Origin: Scedosporium boydii
Taxonomy: Eukaryota; Ascomycota; Sordariomycetes; Microascales; Microascaceae
Direction of reading: 5' to 3'
Length of the DNA stretch: 64,000 nucleotides
NCBI GenBank assembly: GCA_002221725.1
Contig: NJFT01000088.1
Coordinates: 1 to 64,000, forward strand
The position numbers were made by a program, and so were the translations under genes. Within the stretch, counting starts at the first letter, position 1; each line of letters begins with the position of its first letter. Shown piece by piece: positions 21,195-31,821 of the stretch. The notes under the pieces were generated by a model. That model was given only the letters and a program-made list of their open reading frames with translations, was not told where the DNA came from and ran no database searches.

Positions 21195-21260
21195 GATGAG
21201 AATGAGATGGAGATGGAGATGGAGATAGTGGAGGTGAAAGTGAAAGTGAAAGTGAAGGAG
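21195..21260. repeat. Hexanucleotide microsatellites in EthD 5' UTR/promoter
   Basis: Two adjacent six-base arrays: about three to four ATGGAG-type units followed by about four GTGAAA-type units, on the coding-strand side directly upstream of the EthD start. Purine-rich on the plus strand, so pyrimidine-rich in the transcript direction. Confidence 0.85.
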
Positions 21261-21480
21261 TCCTGCTTGGTCTGAAGACTTTTTCGTAAGCCGAGTTCTA
21301 ATAGGGAAAATAAATAGAAAAGAAGGAGAGGAAAAGAAAAACCCATCAGAGTCGGTCTATATACAGAGGTATAGAGCAAGCGATCGAAGGCTGTCGACCC
21401 GTTCGGCGAAGTGAGAGCTCCTGCACGAGTCATGCCAAGTGAGTCGCCGAGATTCTTCAGCCAGCCCCAAAGCCAGATAG

Positions 21481-21762
21481 CGTGTGAGCCGCATTCTGGC
21501 ACGACCAACGACCCCTATCATCTTCAATGCTCCCCGAGTCCCCCCGGGGTACGAACGGCGATGCCAAGAGGTGTGCGAGTCGCACTTTCGCACAATCCCC
21601 ATCATCGTACAAGCTTCCCCGCATCCTTATGGGAGGCAGCATCAATGCGAGTCGCACTAGACTATTTTCCTAAAACTTCCCCACAAAGGCGGTGCGCGAG
21701 TCGCACTCTAGTACGACTACCATAATGCGGCATCCGAAAGCTAAGCAGTATGTGAGTTGCAA
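21481..21762. repeat. Reiterated palindrome GTGCGAGTCGCAC (three good, two degenerate copies)
   Basis: Near-perfect palindromic 13-mers at 21573-21585, 21645-21657 and 21694-21706, with degenerate copies at 21481-21493 and 21750-21762. All share the core TGCGAGTCGCA and lie in the 834-bp space between the divergent EthD gene and FAD-oxidoreductase pseudogene. Spacing is irregular (about 92, 72, 49 and 56 bp). Looks like a multi-site regulatory array or remnants of a short tandem duplication. Confidence 0.7.
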
Positions 21763-22012
21763 TCGCACGATGGCACATGGTAGTAGAATCCGTCACAACT
21801 TACATGTAGTCCTTCTGAGTATGGATTGTATCGTGAGGGAAGTTATATGAAATTCTTAAGCTCCGAGCTGATCGTAATATCTCATCTAAGTAAACAGCCC
21901 CATCACACAATCATCATTACAAGAACTGTGAATATTACGACGTTCTACACACTCTTCTGCCAGTGAGACTCGTTTAGCAGTCTCACCGCACCTCGCTTCT
22001 ACTTGCGTAACC

Positions 22013-23336
22013 ATGTCTTCCAGCCATACCAAGGGCGCTCCCGACGGGCGCAACCGCGTAGTCACCTTCGGCGGTGGCCCCGGAGGCCTCTCCGCAGCCC
22101 TCGAACTCGCCGAGCGCGGCTTCCAAGTCGACCTCTACGAAAAAGCTCGCTACCTCGGCGGAAAATCCCGCAGCGAAGTCCTCGAAGGCACCGGCGTCGA
22201 CGGCCGCAAGGACCTGCCTATCGAGAACGGACCCCACAACTACTGGGGCACGTAACAGCACTGGAACGACACGCTCTCGAGCGTGCCCCGCGATGAGGGC
22301 GACGACTCTGTCATGGCCAACCTTGTTAACGCCGATAGAGTCATTGGCATGCTTCACGGCCTTGAAGGAGGGGACTCGCACTATAGGGACTTTACCAACC
22401 AAGTCCTTACCTGGGATTTCATTTGTGATCTCCGGCGCGTGGTCACCAAGCTGGCGGCCCTGGCGACGTCGAGCCTCCTGCGTCAGCATGATCAGCTCGA
22501 GAACATCACCTTGACGGAATTCACCGGCCCTGTCTCGCGCAGCACCTTTGAGAACCTCGCACTGTTGGTCGCGCAGGTGAAGGTCGCTCCCGACTTGGTC
22601 AGCGCCCGAGAGACGGCGGCTCGACCGCCTTGGCGAGCAGTGGCTGGGCGCCGCAAACCTCTACATCAAGGGCCCACGCATGCCGCACGCCCTCACGGTC
22701 GGACCGTGGCAAGTCGCCGCCGTCGACTACGGCGAGGCCGTGGAAGGCTTTTCGCGGAAATACGGCGATGGCACCGACGTTCAATGGTTGTCTGTCGACC
22801 TGCAGACCTGGGACTACCCCGGCTTGCTGTATAAGAAGACGGCCAGGGGGTGCACCAAGGATGGGTTCCTCGACGAAATCCTGGCGCAGTTGGCCCAGGG
22901 CCTGCCGAGCTCGTGGGGAAAACTTGACCGCTCCAATGTGCTTCGATGGGATGTCAGCCGCTTGCTTCGCTATGAACCGGGCAAGCTCGTTGTCAACGAG
23001 GAGCCGCTCTTTGGCGCCGAGGCTGGTACCTGGGGCGGCCAGCCCCGCGCGGTGACGGACATTGAGAACTTGTGCATCGGTGCTACCTACGCACGGACTA
23101 GCGGCAGCATCGACTCGATGGACAGCGCCTGCGAGGCCGGGCGTCGAGCGGCCACTGCTATCCTGGATCTCACTGGGATGCCTGGCAACCGCCCGTTCGT
23201 CGATAGCTATGACTCCAGTGGTCTCCTCAAGTGGCTGTGGGACCTGGATGACCGCCTCTACCGCGCCGGCCTGCCAAATATCTTTGATATTCTCGGTCCC
23301 TTCAAGGGGGCAGAAGCCGTCGGAGAAACTCCCTGA
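22013..23336 (+). pseudogene. Decayed FAD-dependent oxidoreductase (hydroxysqualene dehydroxylase/phytoene desaturase-like)
   Basis: Remains of a flavin amine-oxidoreductase-fold enzyme. The start V-V-T-F-G-G-G-P-G-G-L-S-A-A is an intact dinucleotide-binding motif, followed by V-D-L-Y-E-K-A and L-G-G-K-S-R-S. A TAA at 22253-22255 interrupts it at N-Y-W-G-T-[stop]-Q-H-W-N-D-T, yet the frame continues with conserved residues. Near 22600-22625 the coding frame shifts by one and the central part of the family appears deleted. The last segment (to TGA 23334-23336) keeps L-S-V-D-L-Q-T-W-D-Y-P-G, V-N-E-E-P-L-F, and the flavin-end helix G-S-I-D-S-M-D-S-A-C-E-A-G-R-R-A-A. Total is about 440 codons against roughly 550-650 for intact relatives as I recall them. 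GC-rich codon use, no needed introns and bacterial-like motifs suggest transfer. Confidence 0.75.
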
Positions 23337-24950
23337 AGAAGGTGCCGACTTGTCCCAGTGGCTGGAGACGGTTTAAACCGGGTCTTTGGAGGAACTGTTC
23401 TCATGGGAAAGTTGAAGGTCGCATTGCTTGTAACGCGGCCATTAGACATGCTGATCTGGTCTCCTTAGGCCAGTCACAGTTTTAGCTGAGAGAATAAACA
23501 GATTATATCCTGCATGACTTTGAGATAAAATTCCTAGATTACTTGAAGCACATGAATCGTAGCCCAAATCCTCCCTTTCGAGTTTAGCGATCGTGGAGCT
23601 TCCTCTTGAGGCATGGCTTACCTTTTCCTTCTCCAGCTGTTGCCATTGCGTGAGGAGGTCTGCAAAGTGGATGCTCTCGTGTTCTTGATTCGAAAGATGA
23701 TTCAGTTGTGATCAAAGCTCCTCACCTACTCACCGGGCTCTGGAAGGGGAGTGGAGTCGACGTTGATCTTAAGCTGCACTCCACGATTACCCCAACCAAG
23801 CTTCAATGCAACCTTCGGCTTCGGACCCTTTTCCCTTTCTTGGCGATTTGGAGGGGTATTCTGGCCTGCTTATTGGCTGGTTTTTGTGCTGCTCTGAAAG
23901 CTTGCGCGGCTTCATTTTGTCATGGTTCTTCTCCCTTTTAAAGGGTTTTGTCCCTATTTGCATTGTGACTGTCGATATGCAATAGCGTAGGTGAAAGGCT
24001 TCGATCGAGAGGCATCTGTTTTCCAACTATTTTCCCCAGTTCCTCTTTCGATAAACATCAAACACCACTTCCCTTCTCAAGTATGTCGTCGATTCCAACT
24101 TGTCATCCCTGTTTCTCATCCTGACCATTTTAGCGCCCTTACTTTCATGTGTGCCAAAGCAAGACATTGACGGTCACCGCGTTTCTCCTACTTTCGGCAA
24201 GAGCACAGAACCAGGTAGAATTGATGATATTTAGGAAATACCACTTCCTGAGTGCGGGGTTGAGAAGTGCGGGGATGGTGATGAATGCTGTCATCGATTG
24301 AGACCAACGGCATGTCGAGTCTGAGAATTGCATCCCGCCTTCGTCGGCCTCCTCAACGTCAGCGTCTTAACCGTCTTCGTGTGCCAAAAAACACCTCAGC
24401 TACGGCGTCCCTTCCCAGAGAATCAGCCAATTCATGCTACTACCAACCAGGATCTGCACGTCGAGTGGCGAGGCATAAAGTAGTTCAATATTCGAAAGGA
24501 CTGCGCCTTGGTGATCCCAATCACTCCTGCTGTGCTACCCTCAAAATAACAAGCAGTGGATGGCATCAAATCTGCCTTATGCACTTTCAACCAACCAGGA
24601 TGCATCTAACGTCCTCGAACAGAGGTCCTCAGTTCGCCTAGACATGAAGACGCCATGCAAGAAGAGCATACTCGTGTCCCATCAACTTGCACCAGGACCA
24701 ATGACACCCCGAACGTTAGCCATGCAAGTGCAGGTTTGCTCGCCTCAAAATGCCATATGCCCCTCATGGCATATCTGTGTAGGACCAATCATTATCTTCT
24801 TCGCAAGTTATGAAACTGCGCATTTGTGCAGCAGGATGTCTGGTAAAGATTATTTCTTTCTCCCCTCTGCCCGTAGTCCCTTGCCGCAAACACTAGGCTC
24901 AAACCACCTCTTCAAAACAGCCCCTAGTGGCAATCGTTATTCCCGGGACG
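23337..24950. other. Intergenic, no gene seen
   Basis: About 1.6 kb between the FAD pseudogene and the helical orphan gene. Only short frames of ordinary composition on both strands; no repeat or RNA gene is seen. Confidence 0.5.
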
Positions 24951-26314
24951 ATGTCTTTCGGGGGCAGTTGTAGCGATCTAATCCTCCTTCTCAGGGCACT
25001 TGGAAAGCTCGCCAGCATTCTTAGACGGGAGGCTGTGGATAGCTTCCAGCGATGTGCAGAATCATACAAGAGCTTTACGAAGGCGGCCCGGCGGATCAAC
25101 TCCTTCATCGAGAAGAACGGCCTCCAGGGCGACGCTGACTTCAGATCAACGCAACACAATATTGAAAAGTTACTCCGGAGATACTTTGGCCGAATCGAAG
25201 CGTTTAAGGAGCACCTAGGCCGGAAGCGCGACAGAAAGTCCCTGCGGACTGTGGTAGCCAAAATACGATGGCACCAGCACGGTACTATGCTTCAGGAGCT
25301 TCGTGAGGATCTAGATCGCCAACTCAACGTAGTTAACATTCTCATCAACACAACTACGAAGTAATGATAACCCGCCCTTAGCCTGGAGGTCTAGCTAACA
25401 TGAGCGGCAGAAAACTTAACACACACACTCCCGCCTCTACCAGCGGACAGTATCGCCCAACCTATTACGCTATCCTGGTGACAACGCCCCCTGTTCATTG
25501 TTATGGGCCCATTAGCGACATGTTCGACACGCCGCCCGATCACCCGGCTCCGATGCCTTGGAGTTCGACAGAGACGAACTCTATCCCTCCAATGCTTACG
25601 TCGCTGGCCTTTCGACGCCACTTTGCTTTCTGCCTCGTACGAAAAGAGGTCTGGGAATCCACAACTGAGACGCTCGCTAAAAAGTTTGAGGATCAGCTGT
25701 TCTGGGACTACTACGGAGACGAAACCAAATATTCAAGGGCGATAACATGGTCTCGTGACAAAATCAAGAAGATTAATGGCATTCAGGAGCTTGGAATCGC
25801 CGTATCAGACGGAGATGCCGCCCAGTTGTGCACAAAGCGTGAGTTTCACATGTCCAAGGATGGGAAACTCGAGGCTTATATTCCACAAGCTGACAGTTTT
25901 GCAGGTTACCTGGAACTCCGAACCAACTGGAGTTATCTCAACATATGGTGGAATGATGCTGATTTTGCGCTAAGCCTTGCCTGTCTTCTGACTAATGAGA
26001 CAGCCGCATCCACATGTTGCACTATAATGAGCCGGCTAGCGTGTCTCAGGGACACTGATGTTATTAAGCCTAGAAACGAAAGATGCCTGAATACCTACCT
26101 TGGAGGCACGATTGGTTTTGTGGGCGGAATGCTTTTAGCTCCTTTCGCCCCGGTTGTTCTCCCATTAGCGTTCGCTTCTTTGGCTTTTTCATCTGGCTCT
26201 TGTGTTACGGGCATAGCATTACAAGAGGGTGGAGCTTCGCGGATGAAGTGCAGATCGCAAGCCTGCGCAGACCTCCAGAGTCGTTTCCCGCGCTTACGAC
26301 AGCTCTTCGCTTAG
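24951..26314 (+). CDS. Orphan: N-terminal helical domain as in fungal STAND proteins, C-terminal glycine-zipper membrane segment
   Basis: Function not recognised. Proposed exons 24951-25360 and 25405-26314 joined by a 44-nt intron (GTAATG donor, GCTAAC branch, ATGAG acceptor) that restores frame, giving 439 aa. The start M-S-F-G-G-S-C-S-D-L-I-L-L-L resembles the first helix of many fungal ankyrin/NACHT and related proteins, and residues about 1-135 are predicted all-helical and strongly basic in the second half. The middle (about 140-370) has no motif I know. Residues about 366-405 are hydrophobic with G-G-T-I-G-F-V-G-G-M-L-L and a run of Ala, Pro and Leu, like a membrane-inserting glycine zipper. 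If the intron is wrong, these are two frames of 137 and 304 codons, and the first ends at the TAA 25362-25364. Confidence 0.6.
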
Positions 26315-26712
26315 GAACCCAGATTGAGGTGTTATGTAGAAACTGATAGAAACGTTGATATATTAATGACAGCGTGGATAGTGGTCAGCATTTGGCATTG
26401 AGAGACGACCAAGCGTTCACGGAAAGAGGGCCTAGATTTAGTTGATTGGTTGCAGCGAAAGAAATTAGTTTGTTGCGAAGGTGTAGAAGAAATCAATACG
26501 TCCCGCATACATTCTAGGCAAAAAAGTCCACAATATCGTGGTGGGGGGTGTCGACTTGAGCAGGCCTTTTTTCCAAAAGCTTCAGCGAACGAGAACTCAA
26601 ACCAGGGAATTCAAAATCTCTGCGGACGTGTACATACCTCGGACGGAACCAACGGGGAAGCCGTGCAGAATAGTCGGGGCTGACGAAGGCCTATAATTTG
26701 CAAGGTTGACAA
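26315..26712. other. Intergenic, no gene seen
   Basis: 398 bp between the 3' ends of the helical orphan and the bZIP-like remnant. No element recognised. Confidence 0.5.
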
Positions 26713-27525
26713 TCATTGATAGTGGGGGAGCTGGTTCAAAGAAGCTACATACTCATGCGGAATCGTACCGATATCGTGGTATGGAGCATTTTGATCATTG
26801 TAAATCGCGTCAAGATGCCGCAGTGTTGAAGAATGCCTCGTCAGCCTGGCCAACCAGTTCCCACCGTGCACACATGTACGCTCTCGTTTTCAGAGTGTGC
26901 AGGCCCTCGAGGACGCCGCGGATGATTGCGTCGTGGTTGAGTTGTTGGATCGTGCATAATTCGGTTGGATCGAGCTTGCGTGCCTCCTCGTATATACGAG
27001 TTGCAAATTGCAGAAGTGTATAGTTCCCCGGCCAAAATCCCAAGGTTGGTTTCGGTGAAGTGTGAATTTCATGTATTGTCCCCAGAGGTCCTATATCAGT
27101 GGGACTCTCGGGAGATAGAGGACTGATGTCAGTTGGGAATAGGCCGTTCTGTAAGAATAAAGACGTGTCCCACGGGCATTGTGTAGTAAAGAGGCCAGAA
27201 GCGCGAGATGGGCAGTTGTCGATAGGTGGAGGGGAGGTTCGTTGAGAGCCTGAGAGTAGCAATGAACAAGCCTGGTAAGTGTCATTGGCGGAGATAGAGA
27301 TTGATATCACTAGCTGTATCTTAGATAGCTTCTAAATAGGTCTGGATCAGAGTTTGGAGAGCTCTGACTTGGCCCTGGAGATCGGTAATGGCCTCCCGGT
27401 GCTTTTCTGTTCTCACCCGTTTTGGAGATTTTGTTCTTGTACCGCTTCATTTCACGTTGAGATGGGGTTAATAACCGGCCTGACGACCATGGTTTGGCAG
27501 GGGGGAGTGCCGATGATGTTGACAT
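26713..27525 (-). pseudogene. Decayed bZIP-like transcription factor with DUF3425-type C-terminal region
   Basis: Fragments in three reading frames on the minus strand. From 27525 the first reads M-S-T-S-S-A-L and reaches a basic stretch K-R-Y-K-N-K-I-S-K. Dropping one T from the TTTT run at 27420-27423 would continue it into E-K-H-R-E-A-I-T-D-L-Q-G-Q-V-R-A-L-Q, a leucine-zipper-like heptad segment, which then hits TAA after Y-L-E-A-I. Downstream (27310-26810) another frame gives F-A-T-R-I-Y-E-E-A-R-K-L and A-I-I-R-G-V-L-E-G-L, resembling the end of fungal bZIP/DUF3425 regulators. At least two lesions are needed, so it is called a pseudogene; sequencing error at the homopolymer would remove only one. 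Confidence 0.45.
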
Positions 27526-28498
27526 TGAGCAAATGAGTAGTCATAGAAGTCGCAGCTCGAGGTCGTGTTGCATCAATCAATCAAACATCAAGTGTCCTTC
27601 ACTGGGCTGGTCCCAAAATCTCAGACTGCGGGTGCAACACACGTCAAAAATATGCGGGGAAGAGAGAAGAGAGAAACCGGGGAAGACTAAAATACTAAAA
27701 TACCGAGGTGTCATTCTCGCCATTCTCGCCGCTTCCACCCCGCAAACTTCGGAACCTACGGAAGCAAAGGTAGTGGAAAGTTTATGTTATTGATCTCCAA
27801 AGGATCTGGATCTGGGGTCCCCTGATCCAGACTACGGCTAGTTTCCTACCCCGGCGAGGTGCATGCATAAACTAAACTCTGATGGTCTGGTTGATGATTG
27901 GGGCGATGCCTGGTTGGCAGTCTGGTTTAAGCAGCAGTCCTGTTGGGGTAAGTCGGCCTCTTGGGTGCCACTATGGCTGGCCATGAAAGGTTATTCGACT
28001 CGCCGTCTAATTCCGATATCCAATTCGATTGTAAGAATGTTCCTTTTGCCAGGTGTTGAGGTTTATACTCCTTCAACTGTAGCTTATATGAGGGTTTGGG
28101 CTCGTTCTGGCTCTTGGCTCGACGCGACTCGATATGTTTATGAGATTCCGTCTAAGGGATGTAGAAGGTAGAGAGTCGATGAGTACCTTACAGCGCGTAC
28201 TGCGCTCTCGGGGATGGAAATTCTCCCAACGCGAGAAGAGAAAAGGAAAAAAGAAAAGTTCAAATGTCAATCACCCGTTTCGAACCAACAACATCTCCAA
28301 GCTTCGCCCCTCACCTCACCTCCATCAGACATCACAACCTCAACAGAGCCTCACAGAAAGACTGGAGATTCTTTCTCACAGCAAGGGAAGAGGAAAAAAT
28401 AATCTCGAACATAATAAAAAGATAAACCCACAAAAAAGAATTCCCACTTCTCCCTCCCCAAGTCTCAATTTCCCTTTCCCATTTCCCAATCTCCTCCA

Positions 28499-28598
28499 CG
28501 TCTCATGGTTTGACCAGACCGGTTTCCACGCCGGCGCCTTGCGGAAGTAGCTTGTAAGCAGTGCGTCACCGCTCGACCACTTGAGCTTCCATGAGACG
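28499..28598. other. 100-nt element closed by a perfect 10-bp inverted repeat
   Basis: CGTCTCATGG (28499-28508) is exactly complementary to CCATGAGACG (28589-28598). The 80 nt between contain further short stems, for example GCTC/GAGC around an 8-nt loop and CCGG/CCGG around an 8-nt loop when read on the minus strand. The minus strand also has a TGGTCGAGCGGTGAC segment that resembles a class II tRNA A box, but no T-arm of the usual seven-base loop follows, so I do not call a tRNA. Candidate structured RNA or a very small foldback element. Confidence 0.4.
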
Positions 28599-29487
28599 GT
28601 GAGAACCCAGACCCAAAATCTCGTATATAACACATAAGCCAACAATCTCCAACACTCGAAAGGAAGGCACGTCCCAAACGAATTTCATGCTTCGATTATC
28701 GGCTTTGTTTATTCTTTTCAGCTATTGTGCACATTTCGCCGTTAGCGCCTCGACCAACTTTCGTGGTATCCTGCGGCAGCTGAAATTATCTCGTGTCCAG
28801 CTCGCCGGCGGCCTATCTAGTCACCAAACCGTCGTCACAACACTCGCTCGTTGAGGCCGCATGCATGTGCTCACACATCTGCGCTCAGTTCATCACATGG
28901 TAATAACCGACAAACTATAAAATGGACATGGCTCTGAGCTACTCGACCTCTCTGCATCCCTCTTGAACCCATCCTTCCCTCATCACCTCGTATTGCTCAC
29001 ACCTCGCCTCCGGTGCAATGACAGCCGCCCCTACCACTATCTAAACCAACTAAAGCTCTCCACTGAGTCGGCCTTGTATGAGGTTTCTTCCTGGAAATCT
29101 ACAATGGTGAGTGCACTAACCGAGCTTTGTTCCTTCCTCTGTCATACCGCAAACCCCTTTGGAGCGTGAGCTGCCAAGTGGCATTCTTCCGTTTCTCTTC
29201 TTTTTACCCATGGACTCTTGGGCATCTGTGCGGACTGGGGAGTCAGAATATAGGCGGCAATAGTGGCTCGACCAGTGACGAAATGAAGTGTGAGATGGGT
29301 AAGGTCACTTCGTGGCCTGAAAAGTCAGTCTTCATGGCGAGAACCCACCATCATCTCCAATCTGAGGTCTTTAACTTACCGCTGCTCTTCGCTGAATTCC
29401 GGCAGCATATAACAGTCCGCACTTTTACCTTGTCCCTCCTTGAGACGCAGACGTCGTTTTCCGAGCCGGTTTGGGAAACACCTGTGT

Positions 29488-29709
29488 GGGAGGTCAGCTT
29501 CGGCTGACCTGGTGGGTTCAGATGCCCTTGTACACAGGGGAGTGGTGGATATAAGCATCGCTTGGAAAGCTCATAAAGATAATGTTTTTCATCGCTACCC
29601 ACCTTTATATCCGGGGATGTGTTCCTCGTTCTTGAGAATGACGATTTCGGGGAATACTTGTTATGGGAGGCCAGCCTAGGTGACCTAGTGGGTTCAGATA
29701 CCCTTGTAC
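29488..29709. repeat. Pair of 46-bp direct repeats containing a TTCG-loop hairpin
   Basis: Copy A is 29488-29533 and copy B is 29665-29709, 177 bp apart and differing mostly by transitions; weaker similarity continues about 35 bp upstream. Copy A contains AGGTCAGC-TTCG-GCTGACCT (29491-29510), an 8-bp stem with a TTCG tetraloop. Copy B has a degraded version. Several differences are TG to TA, as RIP would produce. Confidence 0.65.
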
Positions 29710-31821
29710 GCATATTGCGCCTATGATGACGACGATACTCCGTGGGCTCTGTACCCTACCGTGCAGTGCCAGAAAAAGTCTGGCGCGCCAAACCTAGGAG
29801 TCGAATCTGAGGTCCCGACATATTACTCGATCTTTTGCACACACGCATATTACCAACCTGGACTTATCCATGGTAGAGTTGAACTGCGCTTCCGCACATT
29901 CACGTTGACACTGGGGACTAACGTACCTTTGCAGGCCTGTTAATCCGCGGGCTCTACAAGCCAGGCCGGAGAGAGGCGGTGAGGGTAAAGACAAAGGGAA
30001 CAGACATAGTTTTTGAAGACATGGCACTGATGATGGAAAGGTGCCAAATACACATGAACGGAGGTGCACAGGGGCGAAGAAGACGGGGTGATGGGTGAAT
30101 CTGGAGAGAAGGGAGAGAGAGTTGGGGTAGAGTTCGAGAGGACGACATCCCTCACTTATCCCTATGTCATCTCGAAGACTATCATGATTACAACTTCTCT
30201 GTTCAAGATGCATCATGGAAAGAACTAACTAGTGTTATCCTCTGACGCTATATAAGATGAGCATTTGCGACCGAGCTCTCTGCCGGGTTCCAGAGGAACG
30301 TTGGGGAGATCTATCATATAATTGTAAACTACGACTTCTACAGCGAACAAGTAATCCAAAGTGCCTTCACTTATATCTATGGTACCAAGGTTGCTCGATC
30401 TTGCCGTGACACTAGTTCTTATCCCGACAACCTCGACGAGCAGGAAGGTGGGGATATTTGTTCCTGCACGCTGAACTCCTGCTCTTTCCCGGGGATAGGG
30501 TTGGCCTGAAAATGCCTTTTTATCAAGTTTGGGGGGTGAGAATGGGCGAAAGAACCACTAATGTGGCTGGATTTTACTCTTGGATTAGACCTTCCGTCCA
30601 TTCCTCGCAGACTCCGAAGAGATGCTAGGAGGGTACAGCTTCTCATTTCGAAGGATGAAAGGAGAAGCAGCTTATGCCACAGAGCTTTTCGAAGCTCGTC
30701 AGGAAAGTGAACTGCAAATAGACTCTAGCCCGCTTTTTATTACATTCCTCTTCGGAGGGGGTGCCAGTGGCCGCCGGCATGAGACCCGGTGCATACCCAG
30801 CAATGTTCCCGTGGGTTTCACTTACCGGGCTCATCAGGTAGCAAGGGCATGCTGTCGCTGGTTGACGTGGACGGTGACGTAAAGGTATCAACTGTTGCTA
30901 TTCGTACGGAGAAAAGAGCCGGGGAAGTCTTGCGGTTAGGCTGCTCCTCAAGCACCCAAATAGACGAAGTATAGACCGGAAGGGTGACTTTTCGTGAGCT
31001 TTGCAGCGATTACTTGGCCTAATCCGGCTCTATAGACCCCGTAGTCCACGGATGGCCCGTTACCTATGCGGCTTAAGTCAGAGGATATAGAAAATGGGTA
31101 TCAATCTGGGAAAGGTGATCACTCGGTGATCTCGCGATGTTTTCGCAGTCGTATTCCTAGGTCAGTGGTCTCTAACTTGGTTAATTTCTATTGATGTGAC
31201 CCTTCTTTGGTATTATATGCCATTTCCCAGTCTACCCTTAACTTATGGCCATATTGGATAAGGAGGAAGTAACATACACTGCAAAGTAATTGTAGACCGT
31301 ACTTCGTAAGAAGTGGTTCGAGAGCGGAGGGTTCATCGTCTTGGATTCTTAAACTACGTTGACGATGGGGGAGTACAACGCAATTAGACGTGGACATAGC
31401 CTCGCCACTCACGAGTCTCTTCCTGTTATTCTTTTATTAGTTCTTTTATTCATACAACGACCTAAGCATCATCCTTCCCATTAGATAGACTCAAGAGTCA
31501 TAGTAAGAAAGTATTCAGTTCAGGTATGGTGGTATGTAATGCTTTTACGCTACATAGTCTGCTACCTTCTGAGTGGTGGACTGAGTATTATGAGTCTACC
31601 ACAATACGACTCTTCGCCCTAGCCAGCACATGTGTTTTGCGAGTGAGAGGGCGAGAAGGGGATGAGTCAAGAGTCATTCGTCCGCGTGCTCTCCTTTGCC
31701 GGATGCGAGAGTATATCGAAATACCATATTATGCTTTACAGAGCCTCAGCAGAAAGGACTTACTGAACATTTACATCGTATGCCAGTAGTTCCTCTTCTT
31801 TAGTTCCCAATATTTATGAGC

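Larger units (their letters stand above)
27526..31821. other. Gene-poor stretch, no gene seen
   Basis: About 4.3 kb without a supportable gene. It contains the 100-nt inverted-repeat element (28499-28598), the duplicated hairpin repeat (29488-29709), an A-rich part near 28380-28440 and one TACTTCGTA copy (31310-31318). Reading frames are short and none resembles a known family. Confidence 0.5.

Noticed and set aside
21179..21508. N-terminal extension of the EthD protein
   Set aside because: Consists of translated GAGATG/GTGAAA microsatellite; EthD proteins start at the M-P-V-T position.
22250..22336. Intron that would remove the TAA of the FAD oxidoreductase (GTAACA donor)
   Set aside because: It would delete residues that look conserved (Q-H-W-N-D-T), its donor is weak, and the later frameshift would remain.
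28499..28598. Possible tRNA-Leu/Ser on the minus strand
   Set aside because: A-box-like segment and a good terminal stem are present, but no standard T-arm or anticodon arm can be drawn; kept only as a structured element.
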